From Chitinophaga rhizophila (lineage in GTDB: Bacteria; Bacteroidota; Bacteroidia; Chitinophagales; Chitinophagaceae), in the NCBI RefSeq assembly GCF_019492185.1, contig NZ_JAICCF010000003.1:620001-684000 (forward strand): a stretch of 64,000 nt of DNA. The letters are read 5' to 3'. Positions 25,996 to 33,685 of the stretch are shown here, piece after piece (position 1 is the stretch's first letter; each line of letters starts with the position of its first letter). The position numbers and the translations under genes were made by a program. The notes under the pieces are model-generated. The model did not search any database. It worked only from the letters and a program-made list of their open reading frames with translations, and was not told the DNA's origin.

Positions 25996-26244
25996 TTAGT
26001 TCTTGTGAACGATAAATTCGAATGCTTTATGCTCCCTTCTGGCAAATGCTTTCTGCAATACTGAGCGTTTGCTGGTGATACGGTTTTTGTTGCAATCAGC
26101 TACTTCCATTACATTACACAGGTAATCCATGGTTTCTACCATTGTAAGCATGTCGCTAATCTGTTTGACTGCATATTGGATCTGTTGTTCGCTGTACCGA
26201 TCTTCATGCAGTAAGATCAATAAGTCCCTCTCAACCTGTTTCAT
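25996..26244 (-). CDS. Small soluble protein of unknown function
   Basis: 82 residues, not recognised. Largely helical (MKQVERDLLILLHEDRYSEQ, then QISDMLTMVETMDYLCNVM) with a basic C-terminal part (RITSKRSVLQKAFARREHK). No signal or membrane segment. Two cysteines. It is the only sensible frame in this stretch and ends 151 bp before the arginase-fold gene's start region. Confidence 0.6.
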   Translation of the reverse strand: MKQVERDLLILLHEDRYSEQQIQYAVKQISDMLTMVETMDYLCNVMEVADCNKNRITSKRSVLQKAFARREHKAFEFIVHKN

Positions 26245-26383
26245 TTGAATAATTTGACTGTTCCCTTAAATTAGTTAAAGGTGTTTCCATATAGGTGTAA
26301 GCGGCTTGGCGTGTTCAACAACTGGATGTCACAAGTTTTCCTTCAAGATCGGGAACTCAACGGCAAAAACAAAATACTAATTA

Positions 26384-26512
26384 CTAGTGCATACGCTTTT
26401 TATTCATGGTAGGGCATCCGCAGTCGTTCTTCTTCAATATCTTACAACCCTGACTCATTACGCTTAGACTACCGCACACTAAAAAGATAGTCAGCCATTT
26501 TCTTGTTATCAT
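26384..26512 (-). CDS. 42-residue putative lipoprotein with CGCP motif
   Basis: Short frame, ATG at 26512 to TAG at 26384. Residues 3-18 are a basic then hydrophobic signal (TRKWLTIFLVCGSLSV), followed by a lipobox-like MSQGC with Cys23, and a tiny mature part KILKKNDCGCPTMNKKRMH. The Cys-Gly-Cys-Pro motif followed by basic residues recalls very small Bacteroidota lipoproteins. No RNA structure or alternative gene explains the 375-bp spacer it occupies (26245-26619). Function unknown; possibly surface-anchored or metal-binding. Confidence 0.55.
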   Translation of the reverse strand: MITRKWLTIFLVCGSLSVMSQGCKILKKNDCGCPTMNKKRMH

Positions 26513-26619
26513 ACTCTTAAGTTAGTTCACTTTTTAGAGAGCCTGTCCATACGAGACTTTACCGTTTCTTAACAGTGCGCTTTTCTAAATTAAGCTAATT
26601 TCGTAAAAATTTCAAATAT

Positions 26620-27723
26620 TTGTCCACAATTTCTACGCGCAAAACGATTCTCATAGTCCCGCTCGACTGGGGATTGGGACATGCTACACGCGACATCCCG
26701 CTCATCCATGAACTACTAAACGCTGGTTGCAATGTTGTTATTGCAGCAGAGGGCAAACACGCCTCTCTATTACAGCAGGAGTTCCCGAACCTGACTATCC
26801 TTCCCTTGCCTGGTTACCGTATTGAATATGCACAGAAAGGCTGGTTTTTTGGCTGGAAAATTATCCAGCAGATTCCTAAGATCCTGCATGCCATCCGGTA
26901 TGAACAGGAGTGGTTGCAGCGGGTGGTAGAAGAGCACAAAATTGATGCTGTTATATCCGATAACCGGTTCGGCCTTTACCATGATAAAATCCCTACCGTT
27001 TTCATATCACATCAGCTACTTATCAAGACTCCTTTCGGAGGTGTGATTGAAAAAAGTCTGCAGGCCCTGAACTATCGCTACATCCGTCGCTATAGTGCCT
27101 GCTGGATACCTGACTATGCAGATGCTCACAACCTGTCAGGCATACTGGCTCACCCTGCCAAACTTCCTGACAATACTACATACCTGGGTTGTCTTAGTCG
27201 CTTTGAAGACCGTCCGGACGTACCACAACAATATGACCTGCTGGTATTAATATCCGGTCCTGAGCCACAGCGTTCTAACCTGGAAAAAATGATACTCGAT
27301 CAGATCAAAGCATTGCCTATCAGCGCGCTGATAGTAAGTGGTAAACCAGGTACCCCGGAAAAGAAACAGATCGCTCCGCGTGTACAACAGGTAAATCATA
27401 TGAATGCGAAAGAGTTGAACGAGGCCATGCTTGCCTCTAAAATGGTATTGAGCCGCTCAGGCTATACCACCCTGATGGACCTCGTGAAACTGAATAAAAA
27501 AGCGATCCTTATTCCAACACCGGGTCAGTCCGAACAGGAATACCTGGGTAAGTTCCTCATGAAGAAAGGCTATTTCTATAACATCCCTCAACATGCATTT
27601 AACCTGAAAGATGCATTGGCCGCTGCTGATAAATTCCAGTTCAAATCTTTTGAACATGAACAGGATATGCTGCAGTACAAAGGGGTAGTAAGAAAATTTG
27701 TGGAAGACCTGCATAAGGCATAA
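26620..27723 (+). CDS. MurG-like glycosyltransferase
   Basis: 367 residues with the GT-B fold of the MurG/UGT-like group. N-terminal TILIVPLDWGLGHATRDIPLI is the acceptor-domain glycine loop; C-terminal SRSGYTTLMDLVKLNKKAILIPTPGQSEQEYLG is the nucleotide-sugar binding block (SGxxTxxE-like and PTPxQxEQ). The acceptor is unknown. No ATG lies near the N terminus: the only usable start that keeps the glycine loop is TTG at 26620. A near -7 box TAATTTCG (26596-26603) sits 16 nt before it. It ends at a strong terminator. Confidence 0.82.
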   Translation: MSTISTRKTILIVPLDWGLGHATRDIPLIHELLNAGCNVVIAAEGKHASLLQQEFPNLTILPLPGYRIEYAQKGWFFGWKIIQQIPKILHAIRYEQEWLQRVVEEHKIDAVISDNRFGLYHDKIPTVFISHQLLIKTPFGGVIEKSLQALNYRYIRRYSACWIPDYADAHNLSGILAHPAKLPDNTTYLGCLSRFEDRPDVPQQYDLLVLISGPEPQRSNLEKMILDQIKALPISALIVSGKPGTPEKKQIAPRVQQVNHMNAKELNEAMLASKMVLSRSGYTTLMDLVKLNKKAILIPTPGQSEQEYLGKFLMKKGYFYNIPQHAFNLKDALAAADKFQFKSFEHEQDMLQYKGVVRKFVEDLHKA

Positions 27724-27740
27724 ACTGCTTCAACATAATG

Positions 27741-27774
27741 AAAAGGGTATGTACGATAAGTACATGCCCTTTTT
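27741..27774 (+). terminator. Terminator of the glycosyltransferase gene
   Basis: 14-bp stem with one G-T wobble (27741-27754 with 27760-27773) followed by T. Confidence 0.85.
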
Positions 27775-27794
27775 ATTTCCGTCAGCCTCAATTA

Positions 27795-27892
27795 TACCCA
27801 ATTGGGTACAATTATAACAGATTCGAGGAATTTATACCTAATTGGGTATAAATTCCGCAGATTCATTAAATTTATACCTTAAAAGGTATAAA
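27795..27892. promoter_or_regulatory. Three HipB operators TATACC-N6-GGTATA at 40-bp intervals
   Basis: Palindromes centred at 27801/27802, 27841/27842 and 27881/27882. O1 (27795-27808) is a perfect 14-bp palindrome; O2 (27827-27856) has 15-nt arms with one mismatch; O3 (27871-27892) has perfect 10-nt arms and ends at the base before the hipB ATG. A -7-like TAAATTTA (27867-27874) overlaps O3 and a TTG at 27842 overlaps O2, so HipB binding should repress transcription. Confidence 0.8.
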
Positions 27893-28102
27893 ATGACGCT
27901 GTTATCTAAAGTCATTAAAGCGAAAAGAAAAGAAACAGGTCTGACACAGGAAGACCTGTCTTACAAGTCAGGCATCGGGTTACGACTAATCCGTGAGATT
28001 GAACAAGGGAAGACAACCATGCGGGTAGATAAGGTCAATCAGATTTTGTCATTGTTCGGCATGGAACTGGTGCCCGGCCCTAAACCAAGGAATCATGAGT
28101 AA
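27893..28102 (+). CDS. hipB: HipB-like antitoxin/repressor (HTH)
   Basis: 69-residue Xre-type helix-turn-helix protein. SKVIKAKRKETGLTQEDLSYKSGIGLRLIREIEQGK carries the HTH with TQEDLS as helix 2 and IGLRLIREIE as the recognition helix; the rest (VDKVNQILSLFGMELV) is the HipB dimerisation tail. The ATG at 27893 immediately follows operator O3; a longer frame from 27842 would read through two operators. It overlaps hipS by 8 bp, indicating translational coupling. It is expected to bind the operators upstream and autoregulate the operon. Confidence 0.88.
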   Translation: MTLLSKVIKAKRKETGLTQEDLSYKSGIGLRLIREIEQGKTTMRVDKVNQILSLFGMELVPGPKPRNHE

Positions 28103-28433
28103 AGCAGGAAGGGTGTTTTATGGCAAGTTATTAGCCGGGATTCTCAAAGAGTCTGATATGGGCTACACTTTTTTGTATGATGCTGAATACTTAGCAAGTG
28201 AATTGGCAAAACCAGTTAGCCTAACTATGCCCTTAAGAAAAGAAGCCTATTTTAGTACCACACTGTTTGCTTTTTTTGACGGACTTATTCCTGAAGGGTG
28301 GCTATTAGATATAGCTAAAGATCATTGGAAAGTACGGGGAAATGATCGTTTCGAATTATTATTACTTACTTGCAGAGATGCCATCGGCGCGGTAAGTGTC
28401 GTGCCCGAAAATGAAACTGAACAAGATGTCTAA
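28095..28433 (+). CDS. hipS: HipS-like protein (HipA N1 subdomain, stand-alone)
   Basis: 112 residues matching the N-terminal (Couple_HipA) subdomain of HipA: GRVFYGKLLAGILKE, then YLASELAKPVSLTMPLRKEAY, FFDGLIPEGWLLDI and NDRFELLLLTCRDAIGAVSVVPE, the last being the typical GDxxGAVxVxP end. In one-chain HipA this is fused to the kinase; here it is a separate gene. In the E. coli O127 HipBST system the equivalent HipS is the part that neutralises the kinase. It overlaps hipB and hipT by 8 bp each. Confidence 0.85.
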   Translation: MSKAGRVFYGKLLAGILKESDMGYTFLYDAEYLASELAKPVSLTMPLRKEAYFSTTLFAFFDGLIPEGWLLDIAKDHWKVRGNDRFELLLLTCRDAIGAVSVVPENETEQDV

Positions 28434-29349
28434 TTGTTTATTCTGTTATACGGATGCTGGTGATCAGGAATATCACAGTAAGTGTGCAAAGCAATTCTTT
28501 AATACTGAAGTGATGCCCGAGTTGGAAATGAATGATCAACTACTGAAAGAGTTGGCAGCAAAAACAATTAATAAACATGTTGCGGTTACAGGCGTGCAAC
28601 CTAAACTATCTGTTACGCTCGATAAGAACCAGGGTAACAACAGGCTGACCATAGTAGGACTCTGGGGGGAATATATTTTGAAACCACAACATCCAGGCTT
28701 CATGCAAATGCCTGAGACAGAAGATCTTACCCTGCATTTGGCAGAGATATTCGATATTTCTGTTTGCGAACATACCTTACTAAAAGCGACAGACGGAACA
28801 TTGGTTTTTATTGCCAGACGTTTTGATAGGGTCAAAGGTCGCAAAATTCACATGGAGGATTTTTGCCAACTTTCCGGTTTCCCAACTGAGAATAAATACA
28901 AAGGGTCCTATGAGAGGTGTGGTAAATTGATACAGGAACACTGTACAAACTCCGGTCTGGACCTTATTCGCTATTTTGAGTTGCTTGTATTTTGTTACCT
29001 GACCGGTAACAATGACATGCACCTTAAGAACTTTTCCTTATTACACCTTGATAATGATATTGTATTAAGTCCTGCGTACGACTTACTCAATGTGAATCTT
29101 GTCCATCCAAAAGACAAAGAAGAAACCGCATTATTACTTTGCGGGAAAAAGAAAAATATCAAAAAAGCTGATTTTGAGGCACTTGGTACTTTATTACGTA
29201 TTCCTGAAAAAGTTCGGGATAATATTTACAAAAAATTCACCACCAACAACACAGCAGTTCAGCAAATGATTAACGCTTCATTTTTGAATGCTGTGTCTAA
29301 AGCAACTTATTGGAATATCTGGAATAAGAAACTGGAAATATTCACATGA
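28426..29349 (+). CDS. hipT: HipT-like serine/threonine kinase toxin
   Basis: 307-residue HipA-type kinase lacking the N1 domain. An N-terminal CxxC...HxxC cluster (C4, C7, H17, C20) looks like a small zinc ribbon. The Gly-rich loop reads A53-V-T-G-V-Q-P-K60, then the ARRFDR motif (130-135), the catalytic NNDMHLKNFS (Asp197) and the metal-binding Asp219 in SPAYDLL; all catalytic residues are intact. In characterised HipT the loop begins Ser-Ile-Ser with two autophosphorylated serines; here the matching residues are Ala and Thr. Such kinases inactivate aminoacyl-tRNA synthetases (GltX or TrpS); the target here is unknown. ATG at 28426 chosen for its 8-bp overlap; a GTG at 28396 is less likely. 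Confidence 0.88.
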   Translation: MSNCLFCYTDAGDQEYHSKCAKQFFNTEVMPELEMNDQLLKELAAKTINKHVAVTGVQPKLSVTLDKNQGNNRLTIVGLWGEYILKPQHPGFMQMPETEDLTLHLAEIFDISVCEHTLLKATDGTLVFIARRFDRVKGRKIHMEDFCQLSGFPTENKYKGSYERCGKLIQEHCTNSGLDLIRYFELLVFCYLTGNNDMHLKNFSLLHLDNDIVLSPAYDLLNVNLVHPKDKEETALLLCGKKKNIKKADFEALGTLLRIPEKVRDNIYKKFTTNNTAVQQMINASFLNAVSKATYWNIWNKKLEIFT

Positions 29350-29366
29350 CTCAATTATCCCTTACC

Positions 29367-29403
29367 AAAAGCGGGCGTACATATTCCATATACCCCCGCT
29401 TTT
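29367..29403. terminator. Bidirectional terminator after hipT
   Basis: AAAAGCGGG (29367-29375) and CCCGCTTTT (29395-29403), between convergent hipT and the ArsC-like gene. Confidence 0.7.
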
Positions 29404-29424
29404 GACACAAAAGATTTACTTCGA

Positions 29425-29787
29425 CTATGCGTTAATCCCTAACGCCGCTTTTAACCCTTCAACTGCTTTCTTATCACTACCTACAAAAATCTGCTTATCC
29501 ACAATCGCTACCGGGCGTTTCAGAAAAGAGTATTCCTCCAGGATCAGATCATGATAGTCTTGCTCTGTCAGTTCTTTCTCATGTAAGCCCATGGGCCTGT
29601 ATTTCATTGATCTGCGGCTGAACAGCGATTCGTAACTACCCGCCAGGGCGTGCATCTCCTTCAGCTGTTCTGCTGTGATCTTTTCTGTTTTAATATCTTG
29701 CAGTACAAATCCGTTCTCCTTCGCTTTTACCTCTTCCAAAATACGCTTACAGGTACTACAGGTAGATAAATGATATATTTTCTTCAT
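29425..29787 (-). CDS. ArsC/Spx-family thioredoxin-fold protein
   Basis: 120 residues of the arsenate reductase/Spx/YffB family. The N-terminal IYHLSTCSTCKRILEEV carries a CxxC pair as in Spx and YffB; the conserved RRSMKYRP and FLKRPVAIVDKQIFVGSDKKAVE (RP-cis loop) follow. It could be a glutaredoxin-linked reductase or an Spx-like regulator; Spx function outside Firmicutes is doubtful. ATG at 29787 is chosen over a frame opening at 29817, because the latter overlaps a probable -7 box (GATATTTG, 29807-29814, minus strand, 19 nt upstream). Confidence 0.85.
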   Translation of the reverse strand: MKKIYHLSTCSTCKRILEEVKAKENGFVLQDIKTEKITAEQLKEMHALAGSYESLFSRRSMKYRPMGLHEKELTEQDYHDLILEEYSFLKRPVAIVDKQIFVGSDKKAVEGLKAALGINA

Positions 29788-29974
29788 ATTCTTGCGCTTT
29801 GTACCGCAAATATCCATTATTACCTGTAATGTCTGGCCATCTCGCCGGCAGACAGTTTTGCCCTGGCAGATGAAAACAGCGACCTGTCCGGCTACTGACA
29901 GCCAATCATCTGCGCAGGATTTTTACTTTAATTCTTAAATCTTAATCCTTAATTTTTAATTCCCAATTGAATCT

Positions 29975-29982
29975 TACTTTTG
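29975..29982 (+). promoter_or_regulatory. -7 promoter box TACTTTTG for polA
   Basis: Exact TAnnTTTG only 4 nt before the polA ATG at 29987, so transcription should begin at or next to the start codon. Confidence 0.65.
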
Positions 29983-29986
29983 GCAG

Positions 29987-32809
29987 ATGCAAAAGAAATT
30001 ATTTTTACTGGATGCAATGGCGCTGATCTACCGTGCCTACTATGCATTGATTAGAAATCCACGCCTCACCAGCACCGGCAGGAATACCAACGCTCAGTTC
30101 GGTTTTACCTCTACTTTGCTGGACCTCATCAATAAAGAGAAGCCGACACATATGGCTGTCGCCTTTGACACGCATGCTCCTACTGAACGACATACCACTT
30201 TCGTTGATTATAAAGCAAACCGTATGGATGCGCCGGAAGATATCCTGGATTCACTGGATGATATCAAGCGCATCATCACCGGCTTTAACATCCCGGTTGT
30301 AGAATTAGATGGTTATGAAGCAGATGATGTGATTGGCACATTGGCCTGGCAGGCCGCTGATGCGGGCTATGATGTATTTATGGTCACGCCAGATAAAGAC
30401 TATGGTCAGCTGGTAAGAGAAAATGTATTTATCTATAAGCCACCCTACATGGGTAATAAGGAAGAAATTCTTGGGCCTAAGGAGGTATGTGAAAAATGGC
30501 AGATCAGTAATGTACACCAGGTGATTGACATCCTCGGATTGATGGGGGATGCTGTAGATAATATACCAGGTATACCTGGCGTAGGAGAGAAGACGGCGAT
30601 GAAACTGCTTTCACAGTTTGGCTCTGTAGAGGAAGTGATTGCCAATGCAGATAAGATCGGCGGCAAGATGGCCGAGAAGATCAAAGCCGGCGCTGAAAGC
30701 GCTATCCTGTCTAAACAGCTGGCTACTATCATCACCAATGTACCGGTTACTTTCCATGAGGAAGATTTCTGTATTAAGGAACCCAACAAGGAACAACTAA
30801 TTGAAGTCTTTACTGAACTGGAGTTTAAAACCATGGGCAGACGTATCCTCGGAGACGCCTTCGCAACTCCCGCATCCGTTGAACCAGCATCTCCCCCAAA
30901 AGCACAGCTGGACCTCTTCGGTAATGAGATACAAGGTGCAGTGCCACCGGCATCTGAAGAACAGCCGGAAACAACTGCCAGTATAATGACGGCAGACAAG
31001 AACATTAATAATACACCGCACAACTACCTGCTGGCAGATACGCCAGAGAAAAGAGCGGAACTGCTGGCATTATTATTACAACAGCAGGAAATTTCTTTTG
31101 ATACTGAAACTACCGGCACCGATGCCAATGCCGTTGACCTGGTAGGTATGAGCTTCTCCATCAAAGCAGGAGAAGGCTGGTATGTTCCCGTACCCGCTGA
31201 TAAAACACAGGCCCAGGCTATTGTAGATAGCTTCCGTCCGCTGTTTGATACTACACATATCCTGTTCATCGGACAAAATATCAAGTATGATATGATCGTG
31301 ATGAAATGGTACGGCGTTGATTTCAAAGGTCCTGTGTTCGACACCATGCTGGCACACTACCTCATCGAACCGGAAGGCCGCCGCAGCATGGATCTGCTGA
31401 GTGCCCAGTACCTTCAGTATGAGCCTGTCTCCATAGAAAGCCTGATCGGTAAAAAAGGGAAAGGCCAGGGCAATATGCGGGATGTGGAAATTGATAAGAT
31501 CAAGGAGTATGCGGTGGAAGATGCCGACATCACCCTGCAGCTGAAAGAAAAGTTTGCACCTTTACTGCCATTAAAGGCTGTTGAAAAGGTATTCTACGAA
31601 GTAGAAAATCCATTGGTGCAGGTACTCACTGATATGGAATATGAGGGCATCGCACTGGATATCCAGGCGTTAAGCGACTATTCCCGTGAACTTGAAACGG
31701 AGATAAAACGTGCAGAAGAAAGTGTATACTCCCAGGCAGGGGTGCGTTTCAATCTTGCTTCTCCTAAACAATTGGGTGAAGTACTGTTTGAAAAATTGAT
31801 GCTGGATCCTAAAGCTAAGAAAACCAGAACCGGACAGTATGCAACAGGTGAAGATGTGCTGGCAAAGCTGTCTACCAAACACCAGATTGTTGAAGACATC
31901 CTGGTATTTCGAGAACTCAGCAAACTGAAGTCTACCTATGTAGATGCATTGCCGCTGATGCTGAACAAGCGTACTAACCGGGTACATACCTCTTACAATC
32001 AAGCGGTTGCTGTAACCGGCCGTCTCAGCTCTAACAATCCGAATCTTCAGAACATCCCGATCCGTACAGACAGGGGGCGTGAAGTGCGTAAAGCATTTGT
32101 AGCAAGAAATGAAGATTTTGTACTCATGTCTGCCGACTACTCACAGATTGAACTACGCATTATTGCAGCGATCAGTGAAGATGTACACATGATTGACGCC
32201 TTCCGCCAGGGACTGGATATTCATGCCGCCACTGCTGCAAAAGTATATGGTGTTGAGCTATCGGAAGTGACCCCGGAAATGCGCCGTAATGCCAAAAGCG
32301 TAAACTTCGGTATTATATATGGCGTTAGCGCCTTCGGTTTATCTGAAAACCTGGGTATTGCCAGGGGAGAAGCTAAAACACTGATCGATAACTATTTCAC
32401 ACAATATCCGTCCATTAAAAAATATATGGACAAACAAATTACATCTGCGCAACTGAATGGATATGTGGAAACACTACTGGGACGTAAACGCTGGCTGAAA
32501 GATATCAATTCATCCAATGCTGTTGTAAGAGGCTATGCTGAGCGAAACGCTATCAACATGCCAATACAAGGTACCGCCGCAGATATGATCAAGCTGGCTA
32601 TGATCGCTATTCATAAAAAGCTGAAAGCGGAGAACCTGCGCTCCCGTATGATATTGCAGGTACATGATGAGTTGGTGTTTGATGTGCATAAAGATGAAAT
32701 TGAGCAGATCAAACCATTGATACTGGAAGGTATGCGTAATGCATTACCACTGACGGTGCCTGTGGATGTTGAGATAGGTACTGGCGTTAACTGGTTACAG
32801 GCGCATTAA
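29987..32809 (+). CDS. polA: DNA polymerase I
   Basis: 940 residues, full length. N-terminal 5'-3' exonuclease domain (1 to about 290; LFLLDAMALIYRAYYAL, DGYEADDVIG, GIPGVGEKTA); 3'-5' proofreading domain (about 345-530) with its catalytic DTE near residue 372 present, unlike in polymerases that lost proofreading; polymerase domain with SADYSQIELRI (Asp about 715), the RRNAKSVNFGIIYG finger motif and QVHDELVF (about 892). Functions in Okazaki fragment processing and repair. It is monocistronic. A very close -7 box suggests a leaderless mRNA. Confidence 0.97.
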   Translation: MQKKLFLLDAMALIYRAYYALIRNPRLTSTGRNTNAQFGFTSTLLDLINKEKPTHMAVAFDTHAPTERHTTFVDYKANRMDAPEDILDSLDDIKRIITGFNIPVVELDGYEADDVIGTLAWQAADAGYDVFMVTPDKDYGQLVRENVFIYKPPYMGNKEEILGPKEVCEKWQISNVHQVIDILGLMGDAVDNIPGIPGVGEKTAMKLLSQFGSVEEVIANADKIGGKMAEKIKAGAESAILSKQLATIITNVPVTFHEEDFCIKEPNKEQLIEVFTELEFKTMGRRILGDAFATPASVEPASPPKAQLDLFGNEIQGAVPPASEEQPETTASIMTADKNINNTPHNYLLADTPEKRAELLALLLQQQEISFDTETTGTDANAVDLVGMSFSIKAGEGWYVPVPADKTQAQAIVDSFRPLFDTTHILFIGQNIKYDMIVMKWYGVDFKGPVFDTMLAHYLIEPEGRRSMDLLSAQYLQYEPVSIESLIGKKGKGQGNMRDVEIDKIKEYAVEDADITLQLKEKFAPLLPLKAVEKVFYEVENPLVQVLTDMEYEGIALDIQALSDYSRELETEIKRAEESVYSQAGVRFNLASPKQLGEVLFEKLMLDPKAKKTRTGQYATGEDVLAKLSTKHQIVEDILVFRELSKLKSTYVDALPLMLNKRTNRVHTSYNQAVAVTGRLSSNNPNLQNIPIRTDRGREVRKAFVARNEDFVLMSADYSQIELRIIAAISEDVHMIDAFRQGLDIHAATAAKVYGVELSEVTPEMRRNAKSVNFGIIYGVSAFGLSENLGIARGEAKTLIDNYFTQYPSIKKYMDKQITSAQLNGYVETLLGRKRWLKDINSSNAVVRGYAERNAINMPIQGTAADMIKLAMIAIHKKLKAENLRSRMILQVHDELVFDVHKDEIEQIKPLILEGMRNALPLTVPVDVEIGTGVNWLQAH

Positions 32810-32836
32810 TAACTACCCTGTCACTATCAGAATAAT

Positions 32837-32919
32837 ATAACCGCGGAATCACTTTTACGGATACGGCATACAGGTTGAACAGCCTGTTTGCCATCAGTAA
32901 CAGTGACTTTCGCGGTTAT
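32837..32919 (+). repeat. Inverted repeat framing the polA 3' region
   Basis: ATAACCGCG (32837-32845) and CGCGGTTAT (32911-32919) enclose 65 nt that contain a smaller CAGG/CCTG hairpin. It may be a structured 3' UTR of polA or a small RNA; nothing else is seen between polA and the next gene. Confidence 0.35.
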
Positions 32920-33046
32920 TTGTTTAAAGGCTTAATAAAAGTCCCTCGCAATAGCATTGCAGCTACTGTCTTTATTGCTGATAATTAATATTTTTTAACC
33001 CGGTTTGCCTATTGTGTTTTCCAAAATCGTTTACTAGCTTTCGCCC

Positions 33047-33565
33047 ATGATCCTGACCTCCCGTCTCCAATTATTATCTTGTACCCTGCAGTATTTTGAG
33101 GCGCTGTTGCAGGGAGAGGAGGTATTGAGTGAATTATTGCACATCCGTATCCCCGAAGGCTGGACTGAATATCCGGAAATAATCCTCATTGCTTACGACA
33201 AACTGCGTAATGACCCTTCCATGCTTGGTTGGTTTTTTTACCTGGTGATTCATAAAGAAGATAAATCGCTGATCGGGGCCGGCGGCTTTAAAGGACGTCC
33301 CGATAAAGATGGCATGGTTGAAATAGGCTATGAGATCTCTGCTCCTTATCGTGAACAGGGATATGGTACAGAACTGACACAGGCGCTTGTTCGCTTTGCA
33401 TTCGGCCATTCGTATGTTAATAAAGTGGTCGCTCACACAGAAGAAGAATATAATGCAGCGGTAAAAGTGCTTCAGAAATCAGGGATGCATTTTGCCGGAG
33501 AAGATCCTGAACAACTCTGGAAATGGGAGATTACCCGCGACCAGTATCAATGGCCACAGGACTAA
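33047..33565 (+). CDS. GNAT family N-acetyltransferase
   Basis: 172 residues. The acetyl-CoA binding segment is EIGYEISAPYREQGYGTELTQALVRFA (Q-x-x-G-Y-G-T loop), followed by VNKVVAHTEEEYNAAVKVLQKSGMHFAGE. The N terminus MILTSRLQLLSCTLQYFEALL fits RimJ/RimL-like enzymes. Substrate unknown. The ATG lies 4 nt after a near -7 box TAGCTTTC (33035-33042), another candidate for a leaderless message. Confidence 0.85.
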   Translation: MILTSRLQLLSCTLQYFEALLQGEEVLSELLHIRIPEGWTEYPEIILIAYDKLRNDPSMLGWFFYLVIHKEDKSLIGAGGFKGRPDKDGMVEIGYEISAPYREQGYGTELTQALVRFAFGHSYVNKVVAHTEEEYNAAVKVLQKSGMHFAGEDPEQLWKWEITRDQYQWPQD

Positions 33566-33685
33566 CTCCTTCCCACCTGCAATCTATTGCATCGCCCATT
33601 CATCAATCTTTCCCCCTTATAAATGACTGTTTTAGCTTAGATTAGACCTCTTTTTATTTACAACAAGCAAAAACACCATTACAAA

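Noticed and set aside
28396-28433. hipS and hipT as one HipA gene broken by a frameshift
   Set aside because: The overlap is a clean ATG...TAA of 8 bp, identical in size to the hipB/hipS overlap, and hipT has its own zinc-ribbon N terminus, so the split is natural.
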